From contig CAVYTB010000014.1 of assembly GCA_963771295.1 (NCBI GenBank), forward strand, positions 310,001-374,000: 64,000 nt of DNA, in the 5' to 3' direction. The translations under genes were made by a program, and so were the position numbers. Source of the DNA: Acidiferrum sp963771295 (GTDB taxonomy: Bacteria; Acidobacteriota; Terriglobia; Acidiferrales; UBA7541). The notes below the pieces were generated by a model. That model was not told where the DNA came from, ran no database searches, and was given only the letters and a program-made list of their open reading frames with translations. Below are positions 53,044-61,794 of the stretch, piece after piece; within the stretch, counting starts at the first letter, position 1, and each line of letters starts with the position of its first letter.

Positions 53044-53089
53044 GTGGCGCGCCCAGGGAGATTCGAACTCCCGACCTCTTGCTCCGGAG
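53044..53089. repeat. Right att site within tRNA-Arg
   Basis: The 46-bp repeat shared with 18634-18679 covers the 3' half of the tRNA-Arg gene from the anticodon loop to one base past the CCA end. Integration at this side regenerated a complete tRNA. Confidence 0.93.
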
Positions 53090-53121
53090 GCAAGCGCTCT
53101 ATCCAGCTGAGCTACGGGCGC
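53045..53121 (-). tRNA. tRNA-Arg (anticodon CCG)
   Basis: On the minus strand the sequence starts GCGCCCG and folds into a standard cloverleaf: acceptor GCGCCCG/TGGGCGC, D-arm with AGCTCAGCTGGATAGAGC, anticodon stem CTTGC/GCAAG around the loop CTCCGGA with anticodon CCG, T-arm GGGAGTTCGAATCTCCC, and an encoded CCA end. It decodes CGG. The 3' half is the integration site of the island. The 5' end is 59 bases from an IS630-family element, so only a short native promoter region remains. Confidence 0.97.
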
Positions 53122-53179
53122 GCAGAGGAACAACAAATAACGTAACACTCAGTAGTTTAGCTCTTCCCTTCCTGGCGCG

Positions 53180-54244
53180 CTAGTGGCCTGTACCAACTGA
53201 TTGTGTACTGAGATGGCGCGATGGATCGGCATATTTCCACTTCACGGTACGGGGCGATTTGTTGTACTGCCGAATGTAGCGCAAGAGCTTTCTCTTCAGA
53301 TCAGAGACGGAAGTGAATACTCCCCGCGCGATGACATCGCGCTCGCTCTTGCTGAACCACAGCTCGACTTGATTCAGCCATGAAGAGTAGGTCGGAGTGA
53401 AGTGCAAGTGAACTTTGGGATGCACCGCCAGGAAGTCCGTGACCGGCCTGCTCTTGTGCGCAGATTGGTTGTCGGCGATCACATGGATCTCTTTGCCGCG
53501 AGGCTGATCGATCACAATGTCGGTAAGGAAGGCGACGAATTCGGCGGAGGTGTGCCGCGCCGTCGTTTTGCCGAGCACCTCGCCTGTCTTAGTGTTGAAG
53601 GCGGCGTACAGCGACAAGGTGCCGTGACGAAAGTATTCAAAACCGTGCCGTTCGGCGCGTCCCGGGGACAGCGGCAGAACCGGATCCTTGCGATCCCGGG
53701 CCTGGATGGAAGTCTTTTCATCCACGCTGAATACCGCCGCATGCGCCGGCGGGTTCAGATACAACCCAATAATGTCGGCAGCCTTCTTCTCAAAATCCGG
53801 ATCGTTCGAGGCCATGTAGCGTTCCATACGATGCGGCTGAAGTCCGTGCTTACGCCACACCCTGGCCACCATCATGTGGCTGACCTCCAGATGCGCTCCG
53901 AGTTTGCGCGTGCTCCAGTGGGTTACTCCACCCGGCGGTGCATGTCGTGTCGCCTCCAGAATCCGTGCTTCCAATTCCGGGGTGAGCACGGTAGCAACTT
54001 GCCCCAAATGCCGGCTGTAGAGTCCCGCGATGCGCTGCTCGGTAAATCGTCTGCTCCAACTAGCGACAAAACCCCGGCTGCAGTCGATGCGCTCAGACAC
54101 TTCATCCCAGGTATGACCTTCGGCCAGCAACAAAATCAGCCGCGCCCGCCGGGCATCTTCAGCCCGATCCGTCCGGCTGGTAGCTCGCCGTGTCAATTCC
54201 TTAAGCTCCGAATTTGTCAGGGTGATCGCGTCTCTCATGGACAC
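53180..54244 (-). CDS. IS630 family transposase
   Basis: 354 residues, intact. N-terminal HTH (HTWDEVSERIDCSRGFVASW), second HTH (KLGAHLEVSHMMVARVWRKH), and the DDE domain: first Asp in FSVDEKTSIQA, second in HVIADNQSAHKS and Glu in YSSWLNQVELWFSKSE, the standard IS630/Tc1-mariner order. The stop codon overlaps the left terminal inverted repeat of the element. Confidence 0.95.
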   Translation of the reverse strand: MSMRDAITLTNSELKELTRRATSRTDRAEDARRARLILLLAEGHTWDEVSERIDCSRGFVASWSRRFTEQRIAGLYSRHLGQVATVLTPELEARILEATRHAPPGGVTHWSTRKLGAHLEVSHMMVARVWRKHGLQPHRMERYMASNDPDFEKKAADIIGLYLNPPAHAAVFSVDEKTSIQARDRKDPVLPLSPGRAERHGFEYFRHGTLSLYAAFNTKTGEVLGKTTARHTSAEFVAFLTDIVIDQPRGKEIHVIADNQSAHKSRPVTDFLAVHPKVHLHFTPTYSSWLNQVELWFSKSERDVIARGVFTSVSDLKRKLLRYIRQYNKSPRTVKWKYADPSRHLSTQSVGTGH

Positions 54245-54279
54245 GATTATAGTCTATAAATGGTTGTTACAGTCAACTA
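53181..54279. mobile_element. IS630 family insertion sequence
   Basis: Imperfect terminal inverted repeats TAGTGGCCTGTACCAAC (53181-53197) and the complement of TAGTTGACTGTAACAAC (54263-54279) bound the transposase. Both ends finish in TA, the expected duplicated target of IS630 elements. The element lies outside the island, directly upstream of tRNA-Arg. Confidence 0.85.
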
Positions 54280-54346
54280 GTAGGTGAGCTGTGGAGCCCC
54301 ATGGAGATTATTGGTTGAGACGGCTAGCCGGCGCACTCCAAAAAGG

Positions 54347-54697
54347 CTATCCCTTGGAGCGGGTGCGGATATCCTTGGCGAGTTTTTCGATTTCTTCGGT
54401 TTTTTTCAGAAGATTGAGGCTGAGTACTTTGCTGGAATCGGTTTTGTCGACTTCGGCTTTCAGTTCGGTGGCAAGCTCGTAGAGGCGCTCGACTTTTTTC
54501 TTGATATCCTTTTCGTTTTCGTCCAATTGGCGCTTTTCCGGCGAAGGGGCGTTGGGATTGTCGGGGCCCGGCGGCTCCTGTCCTGGAATAACGGGCCGAG
54601 GCATGGTGGGATTTTGCGAAGAGGCAGTGGCGGCGGCAACGCCGAGCATGGTGCCTGCCGTGGCCAATCCCACCAGGAAATTGCGTCGCGTGTTCAC
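54347..54697 (-). CDS. Exported coiled-coil protein with Tat-type signal
   Basis: 116 residues. The N-terminus MNTRRNFLVGLATAGTMLGV carries a twin-arginine motif and hydrophobic core ending near AAATASSQ. The mature part is a proline-rich linker (PRPVIPGQEPPGPDNPNAPS) followed by a charged helix likely to form a coiled coil (DENEKDIKKKVERLYELATE, LNLLKKTEEIEKLAKDIRTR). No family known. AGGAGG lies shortly upstream of the ATG. A large plus-strand frame across it is a shadow. Confidence 0.8.
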   Translation of the reverse strand: MNTRRNFLVGLATAGTMLGVAAATASSQNPTMPRPVIPGQEPPGPDNPNAPSPEKRQLDENEKDIKKKVERLYELATELKAEVDKTDSSKVLSLNLLKKTEEIEKLAKDIRTRSKG

Positions 54698-54785
54698 CGA
54701 GACCTCCTAACTGAAATGAAGCAAGTGGTTGACCGACACCTGCAAGCTTGCGCCAGCAATGCTATACTCGCCCCCCGGAAACCAT

Positions 54786-55661
54786 ATGTCCAGTATGCTC
54801 AACTATCTTTTGAATATTTCTCCGTCGAATGTGATCCATTTGCTGGTGATCCTGGCGGCAGCGCTGATTTTAAATCATTTGCTGCACCTGGTGACGAAGC
54901 TGATCGTCAAGCCGGCGAGTTCGCAAACCCGCGCGGCACAGGCGAGGGAACAACAGACGCGAACGCTCGCCGGTGTGATCAACAGCGCCGGGAGCAAGGT
55001 GATCTGGGCAGTGGCGCTCCTGACGGCTGCACAGGAGTTTGGCATCAACGTGACGCCAGTGGCGGCGCTTGCCGGGCTGGCCAGCCTTGCGGTGGGATTT
55101 GGCGCGCAAAACCTGGTGCGCGATATCATTTCGGGCTTTTACATTATTTTAGAGGACCAATACGTGGTGGGCGACACGATCCAGGTGGGCGAGACCATCG
55201 GACGAGTGGAGCACCTGACGCTGCGCCGGACCGTGGTGCGCGATCCCAGGGGAGCGCTGGTGACGCTGTCGAACGGCGACATTAGAACGGTAGGAAATTT
55301 AAGCCGCGACTGGTCGCAGACGTTCGTGGATGTGAGTGTGTCGCCGCAAATTGCGCAGGAAAAGGCGCTGCAGGCGCTAGAGGCGGCAATCGTGGAGTTT
55401 CGCGGAGATCCTGCATGGTCACAGGTGCTGGTGGATGGTCCGCGCATCCTGGGGCTGCAGTCCTACGATCAAACCGCTTCGACGATTCGCTTGCAGGTAC
55501 GCACGGCACCGTCGCGGCAAGACGATGTGGCGAGAGAACTGAGGCGGCGCATCCAATTAGAGTTCCAGCGGCAAGGCATCCCCCTGTGGAGCGTGCAGCG
55601 GCTGGAACTGGTAAATCCTGCGGCTTCACCGGAATTCGCGCCGCCGGCCCCGCACGCGTGA
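54786..55661 (+). CDS. Small-conductance mechanosensitive channel (MscS family)
   Basis: 291 residues. Three transmembrane segments: residues about 14-38, then VIWAVALLTAAQEFG, then the pore-lining helix AALAGLASLAVGFGAQNLVRDI with its alternating Gly/Ala pattern. The following FYIILEDQYVVGDTIQVG and the beta domain (TVVRDPRGALVTLSNGDIRT) are MscS hallmarks. The channel opens under membrane tension to release osmolytes. ATG 54786 was preferred to the open extension to 54729 because the extension is not membrane-like. The DUF4760 gene follows after 19 bases. Confidence 0.92.
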   Translation: MSSMLNYLLNISPSNVIHLLVILAAALILNHLLHLVTKLIVKPASSQTRAAQAREQQTRTLAGVINSAGSKVIWAVALLTAAQEFGINVTPVAALAGLASLAVGFGAQNLVRDIISGFYIILEDQYVVGDTIQVGETIGRVEHLTLRRTVVRDPRGALVTLSNGDIRTVGNLSRDWSQTFVDVSVSPQIAQEKALQALEAAIVEFRGDPAWSQVLVDGPRILGLQSYDQTASTIRLQVRTAPSRQDDVARELRRRIQLEFQRQGIPLWSVQRLELVNPAASPEFAPPAPHA

Positions 55662-55680
55662 AGGACGAGGAGAACAAGCG

Positions 55681-56127
55681 ATGTCACAGATCACCTACGA
55701 AGAAGTGAACCTGATGCTGCGGTTGTACGATCTGAGGCGTGAACCGAGGCTGCGCGAGGCGCGCTCGTGGTTCGTGGACAATTTTCAGGCGGCAACGCCC
55801 GAAGAAGTGATGAAGAAATATCCGCAGGGGAGCCCGGAGAATACGTATATCCGGATGGTGGTGAGCTATTGGGACATGGTGGCGAGCATCGTGAACCGCG
55901 GGTTGATCAACGACGAGTTATTTTTTGAGAATAATGGAGAGATCTGGGTAGTGTGGGATCGCATGCGGACAATCGTGCCCACGTGGCGGGCTGCGTTCAA
56001 AAATCCTCATTTGTTTTCGGCCATCGAAAATGCGTGTGCGCGGCTGGAGTCGTGGAGAGAGAAGCGGGCACCGGGATCGAGTTCGATGATGCGACAAATG
56101 ATGGAACAAATGCGGGAAAAGAAGTAG
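55681..56127 (+). CDS. DUF4760-like protein
   Basis: 148 residues, helical. EEVNLMLRLYDLRREPRLRE, ARSWFVDNFQA, then VVSYWDMVASIVNRGLINDE and IWVVWDRMRTIVPTWRAAFK fit the DUF4760 pattern. AGGAG lies upstream of the ATG, in the 19-base gap after the MscS stop, so the two are probably an operon. Methionine-rich C-terminus (SSMMRQMMEQMREKK). Function unknown. Confidence 0.8.
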   Translation: MSQITYEEVNLMLRLYDLRREPRLREARSWFVDNFQAATPEEVMKKYPQGSPENTYIRMVVSYWDMVASIVNRGLINDELFFENNGEIWVVWDRMRTIVPTWRAAFKNPHLFSAIENACARLESWREKRAPGSSSMMRQMMEQMREKK

Positions 56128-56159
56128 AAATCGCAGGCAGTAATCGCGTCAGGCGGCAA

Positions 56160-57134
56160 TCAAGGCGTGAGCAGCGGCGATTCCTTATCCGGTACTAAGT
56201 CAGGCAAATCCTTTTCAACAGATGCAGGGTGGGCAGTGGGAACGCAATTGCGGCCTGCGGCTTTGGCGGCGTAGAGAGCCCTGTCCGCGTGGTGCAGAAG
56301 TTCCTCAACATCACAACGAGGGAAGTCCGTGGATAGGGCCAGACCCAGGCTGATACTGACGCTGATTTGCGAAGAGGCCATCTGGATGGGCCGGGAACAA
56401 ATGGATTGGCGGAGATTTTCCGCGCGATGCACAGCGCTGGCAGGGTCGCACCTATTCAGCACTACCAGGAATTCCTCACCACCATAGCGACCAACCATGT
56501 CATAGGAGCGGACCGAAGTGCGCAGCCGATGGGAAACTTGACGAAGAACATCGTCGCCGGCAGCGTGGCCGAAAGAGTCGTTGACGGACTTGAAGTGATC
56601 GATATCGCACATCATCACGGCGGTACAGCTGCGTTCGCGGCGGGACCTGTGAACTTCACGCAAGAGTAGCTCGACAATCACGCCACGATTCCAGAGCGAT
56701 GTCAGCAGATCGTGAGTAGCCTGGAAGCGCATGCTCTCGCGCGCCTCAACCAGGCGGTCCTCCAGGTCCAGGATGCGTTGTCCGGCGCGCAGCCGGGCTT
56801 TGAGTTCTTCGGGATCAAACGGCTTGGTCAAATAGTCATCGGCGCCAGACTCCAGGCCTTGCACAATGTCCCGCTTGGACTCTTTAGACGAGAGCAGGAT
56901 GAGGTAAGTGTAGGGCCTGTTCTTTCTAGTGCGTAGTTCACGGCAAAGCTGCGCACCGTCGAGAGCCGGCATGATCCAATCGAGCAACGCAAGACGCGGA
57001 GGATCTTCCTTGTCCAATTCCTGGAGAGCGCGAGCGCCATCTTCGACGGCGATTACGTCGTAGCCGGCGCGCCGCAAGGTTCGCTCAAGAAGAGTACGGG
57101 AAAGCGAATCGTCTTCGGCAATTAATATCCTCAT
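56160..57134 (-). CDS. Response regulator with GGDEF domain (diguanylate cyclase)
   Basis: 324 residues. The N-terminal receiver domain has the acidic pocket (LIAEDDS), phospho-acceptor Asp52 in LLDWIMP and the conserved Lys in DDYLTKPF. A helical linker leads to a GGDEF domain with active-site GGEEF at 218-222 and an inhibitory I-site RSYD at 209-212, five residues before it, so product feedback is expected. It should make c-di-GMP on phosphorylation. The ATG overlaps the upstream HPt stop (ATGA), indicating coupling and a likely phosphorelay partner. Confidence 0.95.
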   Translation of the reverse strand: MRILIAEDDSLSRTLLERTLRRAGYDVIAVEDGARALQELDKEDPPRLALLDWIMPALDGAQLCRELRTRKNRPYTYLILLSSKESKRDIVQGLESGADDYLTKPFDPEELKARLRAGQRILDLEDRLVEARESMRFQATHDLLTSLWNRGVIVELLLREVHRSRRERSCTAVMMCDIDHFKSVNDSFGHAAGDDVLRQVSHRLRTSVRSYDMVGRYGGEEFLVVLNRCDPASAVHRAENLRQSICSRPIQMASSQISVSISLGLALSTDFPRCDVEELLHHADRALYAAKAAGRNCVPTAHPASVEKDLPDLVPDKESPLLTP

Positions 57135-57595
57135 GCCTTAACCCCTGCTAATTGGGCTTCCACCTCCGGGAGGACTTTGGCCAAGTCACCTTCCAGAATC
57201 AGGAGCAGTTCCGCGGATTCCCTTTCCGCGCCTTCTTGCGCCGATTTCTCCAGCAGCGCGGCGGTTTGCGCGGCGCATTTCATCGAAAGATTTCTGAGCA
57301 TGCCCTTGAGGGTGTGAGCGGCGCGGGAAAGTTCAGGAAGATTCGACTCCACCATAGCGCGATGAGCTCTATGCAGGCAGGCGCGGTAATCGTCGCGGAA
57401 GGTGAGCAAAATTTCGCGGAGGAATTCCTGGTCACCCTCAAGGCGTTCGAGAAGTTCCGTCAGATCCCAGTCGGGTTCCGGAGGTACAAGCCACGGTTGA
57501 GGTGGAATTCCTTGCGCGCCGGCGCTCGAGGCGAGGCGCTCAAGCTCCGCCTGCGGTGCTGCTTCCGGCGTTGCTTTTCTAAACCAGCGGTTCAT
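57131..57595 (-). CDS. Histidine phosphotransfer (HPt) protein
   Basis: 154 residues. After a proline-rich N-terminus it has an HPt four-helix bundle: LLERLEGDQEFLREILLTFR, then the phospho-accepting His94 in LSRAAHTLKGMLRNL, then ELLLILEGDLAKVLPEVEAQ. The ATG at 57595 starts MNRWFRKATPEAAPQ; the frame is open to 57640. The stop overlaps the start of the GGDEF response regulator. It probably carries phosphate from an unlinked hybrid kinase to that regulator. Confidence 0.9.
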   Translation of the reverse strand: MNRWFRKATPEAAPQAELERLASSAGAQGIPPQPWLVPPEPDWDLTELLERLEGDQEFLREILLTFRDDYRACLHRAHRAMVESNLPELSRAAHTLKGMLRNLSMKCAAQTAALLEKSAQEGAERESAELLLILEGDLAKVLPEVEAQLAGVKA

Positions 57596-57858
57596 GGCCG
57601 CCTCCAAGCTTTGACATGGCCCGTGCGAAATGCGACACAAGCCGCGCGGACGGCTTCAAGCATAAGGGAGCAAGCGAACCGCCAGTTTGAGAGGTACGCG
57701 TAGAAAAGCCGCGAAGGAAATGCGGGACTTACGAGAAGAGATTTTTAGGGGCGAGCGGGGCTGTTGCGTTTTGGAACAGAATGTCCAATTCGGATTCAGT
57801 TCCGCGCATTTTGCCCAAGCATTGTTCGCACGATCGCCGGAGCTGCGAGAAGTTCAGG

Positions 57859-59154
57859 TCAGTTCGTGATTGCTTGATAAGCCAGCACGTGCACCTGGCG
57901 GTTCAGCGTCAAATCTCCTGTGGGATGCAGTTGCCCCATGAAAATGACGATCATGTCTTCCTTGGGATCGACGGAAAATTCGGTGTAGAAGAATCCGCCC
58001 CAGCCATACTGGCCGGGAGTTCCCAATTCCTCGAGAGGGGCCTTTACGCCGTCGACACCAAAACCAAGACCAAAGCCCTGCTCCGGACTGATTTTGCCCA
58101 GCTGGTCGTGAGTCATGAGTTCAACGGATTTGGGGCTGAGGATGCGCACATTGCCGAGCTTGCCGCCGTTGAGGATCATCTGAGAGAACCGCGCGTAATC
58201 GGGGACGCTGGAATTCAGTCCGGCGCCGCCAGAAAAAAGTTTCTTGGGAGGACGGACGGGATAATCGGCGGAATAGGTGAACGAACCATCGGTGATCGGC
58301 GTGGCCGGAAAGGGATTCAGACCCTTGTCCGGATAGTAGGTGTAAGCGGTGGCGAGGCGATCAACCTTGTTGTCGGGAACAAAGAAGAAAGTATCTTTCA
58401 TGCCGAGCGGCTCGAAAATGCGGGTGCGAAAGAATTCGTCCAGCGGCATTCCGGAAACTACTTCGATCAGGCGGCCAAGAACATCCACGCTGAGGCTGTA
58501 CTCCCAGCGATCGCCGGGATTGAACAGCAGCGGAACAGTAGCGAGATGCTTCACACTGTCACCGATGGTGCCGTCGTACGGAAGAAGCCCGCTGGCCACA
58601 TTCGCTTCCTTGTACATTGGGCCGAGATCGGTGTTCCATTGATAGGTGAGGCCAGAGGTGTGGCGCAGCAAATCGCGAATGGTGATTTCGTGCGTAGCCG
58701 GTATGGTGTAAGGCACGCCGGAAGCGGTCTTCATGAAGACTTTGGGATTTTTGAATTCCGGAAGATAGAGTGAGATGGGGTCATCGAGCATGAATTTGCC
58801 GTCTTCGTAAAGAATCATGGCGGCGACGCTGGTGATGGGCTTGCTCATGGAGCAAATGCGGAAGATGGAGTCGGTGCGCATGGGCTTGCCAGCTTCGCGA
58901 TCGCTCATGCCCTGGGCGCGAAACCAGGCAACCTGGCCATGCCGGATGACCAGAGAGACGGCGCCGGCGATGCGCTTATCGTCGATGTCCTTCTGAACGG
59001 TTTTGCCGATGCGTTCGAGGCGTTCGGAAGATAGACCGACAGTCTCCGGCTTAACAACGGCTTGGTCTTGCGCCAGTGCCCTGCCAGCAGCGGCTAGTAC
59101 GAAAAGAATCAGAGCCAAACACAGTTTGCGAGACTTCTTCGATGAAATACCCAT
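57859..59154 (-). CDS. Serine hydrolase, beta-lactamase (class C) family
   Basis: 431 residues with a signal peptide (KLCLALILFVLAAAGRALAQ). Catalytic SxxK is in RICSMSKPITSVAAM. The second motif region is WEYSLSVDVLGRLIEVVSGM (Tyr of the Y-x-N position, with Leu instead of Asn). The third is GWGGFFYTEFSVDP. The family includes esterases, D-aminopeptidases and penicillin-binding proteins; GLTYQWNTDLGPMYKEANVA is typical of the esterase-like group. It is exported, so the target is extracytoplasmic. Not evidence of antibiotic resistance by itself. Confidence 0.92.
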   Translation of the reverse strand: MGISSKKSRKLCLALILFVLAAAGRALAQDQAVVKPETVGLSSERLERIGKTVQKDIDDKRIAGAVSLVIRHGQVAWFRAQGMSDREAGKPMRTDSIFRICSMSKPITSVAAMILYEDGKFMLDDPISLYLPEFKNPKVFMKTASGVPYTIPATHEITIRDLLRHTSGLTYQWNTDLGPMYKEANVASGLLPYDGTIGDSVKHLATVPLLFNPGDRWEYSLSVDVLGRLIEVVSGMPLDEFFRTRIFEPLGMKDTFFFVPDNKVDRLATAYTYYPDKGLNPFPATPITDGSFTYSADYPVRPPKKLFSGGAGLNSSVPDYARFSQMILNGGKLGNVRILSPKSVELMTHDQLGKISPEQGFGLGFGVDGVKAPLEELGTPGQYGWGGFFYTEFSVDPKEDMIVIFMGQLHPTGDLTLNRQVHVLAYQAITN

Positions 59155-59190
59155 GCTCTCCAGTTCTCCAATTACTGCGAAACTTCAGGG

Positions 59191-61626
59191 CTACGGCTGA
59201 ACAACTTGGGCCGACCAATCGCGCACGGCGTCGGGAACGCTAAAAGTGACGGCGTGGGATTCGCTGTCGTATTTCCAGCCGGTCACGGTCTGATCGCCCA
59301 GGCGAATTTCTTTGGGTGGAGATGCAAGCCCGTAGACTTTTACTTCCGCGGCGTTCCACCATGGCGCGCGACCGTTCTTCTCGATATGGCTGGAGACACC
59401 GATGGTGTTCGCGGAAACCGTGCAAGCATAGGCGACTCGTAGAAATTCGCCTTTTTCGTAAGCATAGCTGCGGCCATCGTCCTGATAGAGCGATCCGCGG
59501 CAGTTTTCGCCAGGATACACGCGCAGTTCGAGCGGGCCGCTGGGCGTTTCGTTGGTGGCCTGAATCAGTGGTTGCATGGGAATGATGGAGCCAGCGCGGA
59601 CGTACAGCGGCAGCTCATCGAGCTTGGGGGTGAGCACGATTTTGTCTTTGTCAGTGAAGCGCGTGGCGCTCCAGAAATCGTACCAGGCGCCGGGAGGAAG
59701 TTTGATTTCCTCCGGGTCCAACATTTCTGTGACCACTGGCTCAACGAGAAAATCATCTCCGAAGAAAAAGTTGCGTTCGTCGCCGTAGAATCCCGTTTCT
59801 TGCGGGTATTCCAGGAAAATGGGACGCATCACCGGAATACCAGCGTGGAATGATTCTTCCATGGAGGTGTAAATGTACGGCAGCAAGCGGTAGCGAAGTT
59901 CGATGTAGCGTTTGCGAATGACTTCGTACTGGGGACCGTGAGCCCAAGGTTCCTGGTCCGCGGTGTCCATGCCGGTGTGGTCGCGATAGATGGGATTGAA
60001 GACGCCCAGCTCGATCCATCGAGTCAGAAGCTCAGGAGTGGGCGAACCAGCAAAGCCGCCGATATCGGTTCCGACCAACGGATACGCGGAGAGCCCGAGG
60101 TTCAGCATCAATGGTGTGCTCATGCGCAGATGATTCCAGGTGCTGATATTGTCGCCGGTCCAAGTCGCGGCATATCGCTGCGTGCCGGCGTAAGCTGCGC
60201 GCGTGAGAACGAAGGGACGCTCGTCAGGACGAAGCGTGCGCAAGCCGTCGTAGGTGGCGCGGACGTTTTCCATGCCGTAGAAATCGTGGACGGCGCGATG
60301 CTCGAGCGTGGTTCCGTCGTCGAGGCGATGGAGATTGTCGAGCGGCATAGTTTTAGTGGGAGTCAGAAACAGAGCGGGTTCATTCATGTCGTTCCAGAAG
60401 CCCGCCACACCCATATTGACGAAATCAGAGAACAGACCGCCCCACCAGGTACGAACGCGGGTCAACGTGAAATCAGGGAAGACGCTTTCGCCGGGCCAGA
60501 CGTTTCCAACATACAGTGAGCCGTCGGCCTTCTTCACGAAGGCATCGTTCTTGATTCCACTGTCGTAAGGAACATAGCCGTGGCCAGGATCTTTCTTGAT
60601 ATGCAGATCGACGATCAGAACGGTGTGAAAATTTTCCGCGGAAAGGTCCTTGATCATCTGTTCGAACGTGGGGAAGCGTTCGCGGTCGATAGTGAAGGGG
60701 GCGTTGCCCTTTTGATAGTCAATGTCCAGATAGATGGCGTCGCAAGGAATTTTCTTGTCGCGGAACGTTTTCGCAACTTCACGGACACGCGCCTCGGGAT
60801 AGTAGGAGTAGCGGCTTTGCTGAAAACCAAGGGTCCAATAAGGAGGCAACTGCGTATGGCCCGTCAAAGCGGCAAACATTTGCACGATTTTTTTCGGCTC
60901 GGGGCCCGCCAGGTAGTAGTAATTGATCTCGCCGCCCTCGGAGCCGAAAGTGTAGAAATCGGGAGATTCCAGGCCGAAGTTGAAATTGCTGCGGTAGGTG
61001 TTGTCGAAGAAGACGCCGTAGGCCGTGCCTTCATTCAACCCGATAAAGAACGGGATGGTTTTGTAGAGCGGATCGGTGGATTCTTGCCAGGCAAACGAAT
61101 CGGTATTCCATAGTGTGAAGGCGCGATTGCGGCGGTTCAGCGTGCCGGGCTTGTCGCCCAAACCGTAGTAGTTCTCCAGCAACGGCATTTTCTTCCAGAC
61201 GGCTATTCGCGGCCCATTCCACGCCATGGGCGACGATGGCTCATCGGCCAGAATGGTTTTGCCTTGCGCGTTTTCGAGGTTGATCAACAGCGGCGACTTC
61301 TTCACAACCACCACCACGGCGCCGGAGGCAATCCGCACTTGTTCTCTGGAATCGCGCACCGTGACGGTGGGAGGCGCGGGCGGTTCGATGATGGCCCAGG
61401 AATAATCCTTAGGAAAGACGCCGTTGGGAGCGACGCGCACGCGCACGATATCTCCCTGAAAAAAAGTGACGCGAACCTTGGCTTTGCCGGCGGAAAGTTC
61501 GACGCCGTCCTTTAGTTCCTGCACGCGATCCACGTTGCCCAGGTGTTCCCAACCGGCGGCCCACGCACGCGCACCGGCAAGCAGCAAGGAAGCACACAGC
61601 AGAACGCACCGCAGACGAGCTAACAT
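59191..61626 (-). CDS. Alpha-glucosidase-like enzyme, glycoside hydrolase family 31
   Basis: 811 residues with a signal peptide (RLRCVLLCASLLLAGARAWA), so exported. GH31 marks: YWTLGFQQSRYSYYPEARV, IYLDIDYQKGNAPFTIDRER, the nucleophile Asp in GFWNDMNEPALF, the acid/base Asp in ATWTGDNISTWNHLRM and PLVGTDIGGFAGSPTPELLT. It should hydrolyse alpha-glucosides or alpha-xylosides. The ATG at 61626 is preferred because GGAGG lies six bases upstream and it starts the signal; the frame is open to 61668. It lies 36 bases upstream of the serine hydrolase gene on the same strand, so the two may share a transcript. Confidence 0.95.
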   Translation of the reverse strand: MLARLRCVLLCASLLLAGARAWAAGWEHLGNVDRVQELKDGVELSAGKAKVRVTFFQGDIVRVRVAPNGVFPKDYSWAIIEPPAPPTVTVRDSREQVRIASGAVVVVVKKSPLLINLENAQGKTILADEPSSPMAWNGPRIAVWKKMPLLENYYGLGDKPGTLNRRNRAFTLWNTDSFAWQESTDPLYKTIPFFIGLNEGTAYGVFFDNTYRSNFNFGLESPDFYTFGSEGGEINYYYLAGPEPKKIVQMFAALTGHTQLPPYWTLGFQQSRYSYYPEARVREVAKTFRDKKIPCDAIYLDIDYQKGNAPFTIDRERFPTFEQMIKDLSAENFHTVLIVDLHIKKDPGHGYVPYDSGIKNDAFVKKADGSLYVGNVWPGESVFPDFTLTRVRTWWGGLFSDFVNMGVAGFWNDMNEPALFLTPTKTMPLDNLHRLDDGTTLEHRAVHDFYGMENVRATYDGLRTLRPDERPFVLTRAAYAGTQRYAATWTGDNISTWNHLRMSTPLMLNLGLSAYPLVGTDIGGFAGSPTPELLTRWIELGVFNPIYRDHTGMDTADQEPWAHGPQYEVIRKRYIELRYRLLPYIYTSMEESFHAGIPVMRPIFLEYPQETGFYGDERNFFFGDDFLVEPVVTEMLDPEEIKLPPGAWYDFWSATRFTDKDKIVLTPKLDELPLYVRAGSIIPMQPLIQATNETPSGPLELRVYPGENCRGSLYQDDGRSYAYEKGEFLRVAYACTVSANTIGVSSHIEKNGRAPWWNAAEVKVYGLASPPKEIRLGDQTVTGWKYDSESHAVTFSVPDAVRDWSAQVVQP

Positions 61627-61794
61627 GGCTTGCCTCCGAACACTGTACTTCGAGGATGCGTGATGCAATCGCGAGACGCCCGTAATTGGGCAGGGCTACC
61701 TGTTCCCAGTGACTGTAAACCAAATCTAAACGAGAAGAAAGCAGCGAGGAGGCAATGGTAGCGCTTGGATTGGTGATCGCGGGCAGCGCTTAGT

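Larger units (their letters stand above)
18634..53089. mobile_element. Genomic island of about 34.4 kb integrated in a tRNA-Arg gene
   Basis: A perfect 46-bp direct repeat (18634-18679 and 53044-53089) equals the 3' portion of the tRNA-Arg(CCG) gene, including the encoded CCA end. The complete tRNA stands at the right edge, and the left copy is an orphan 3' fragment. Between them are tyrosine recombinases (20.2-22.4 and 47.5-48.6 kb), a serine resolvase, an AlpA-type HTH, a Rep-like protein, a P-loop ATPase and many unrecognised genes. Gene density is lower and frameshifts are commoner than in the flanks. It has the architecture of an integrative element or phage satellite. Excision ability is doubtful because two of the three tyrosine recombinases look broken. 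Confidence 0.9.

Noticed and set aside
53402..54259. 285-codon plus-strand frame
   Set aside because: Antisense of the IS630 transposase, which has a full DDE triad.
54284..55285. 333-codon plus-strand frame
   Set aside because: Its first part is antisense of the Tat-signal protein and its second part is another frame of the MscS gene; its composition is not protein-like.
57781..58773. 330-codon plus-strand frame
   Set aside because: Antisense shadow of the serine hydrolase gene.
57859..59154. Antibiotic-resistance beta-lactamase
   Set aside because: The SxxK motif alone defines the wider serine hydrolase family; the second motif lacks Asn and the sequence resembles esterase-type members.
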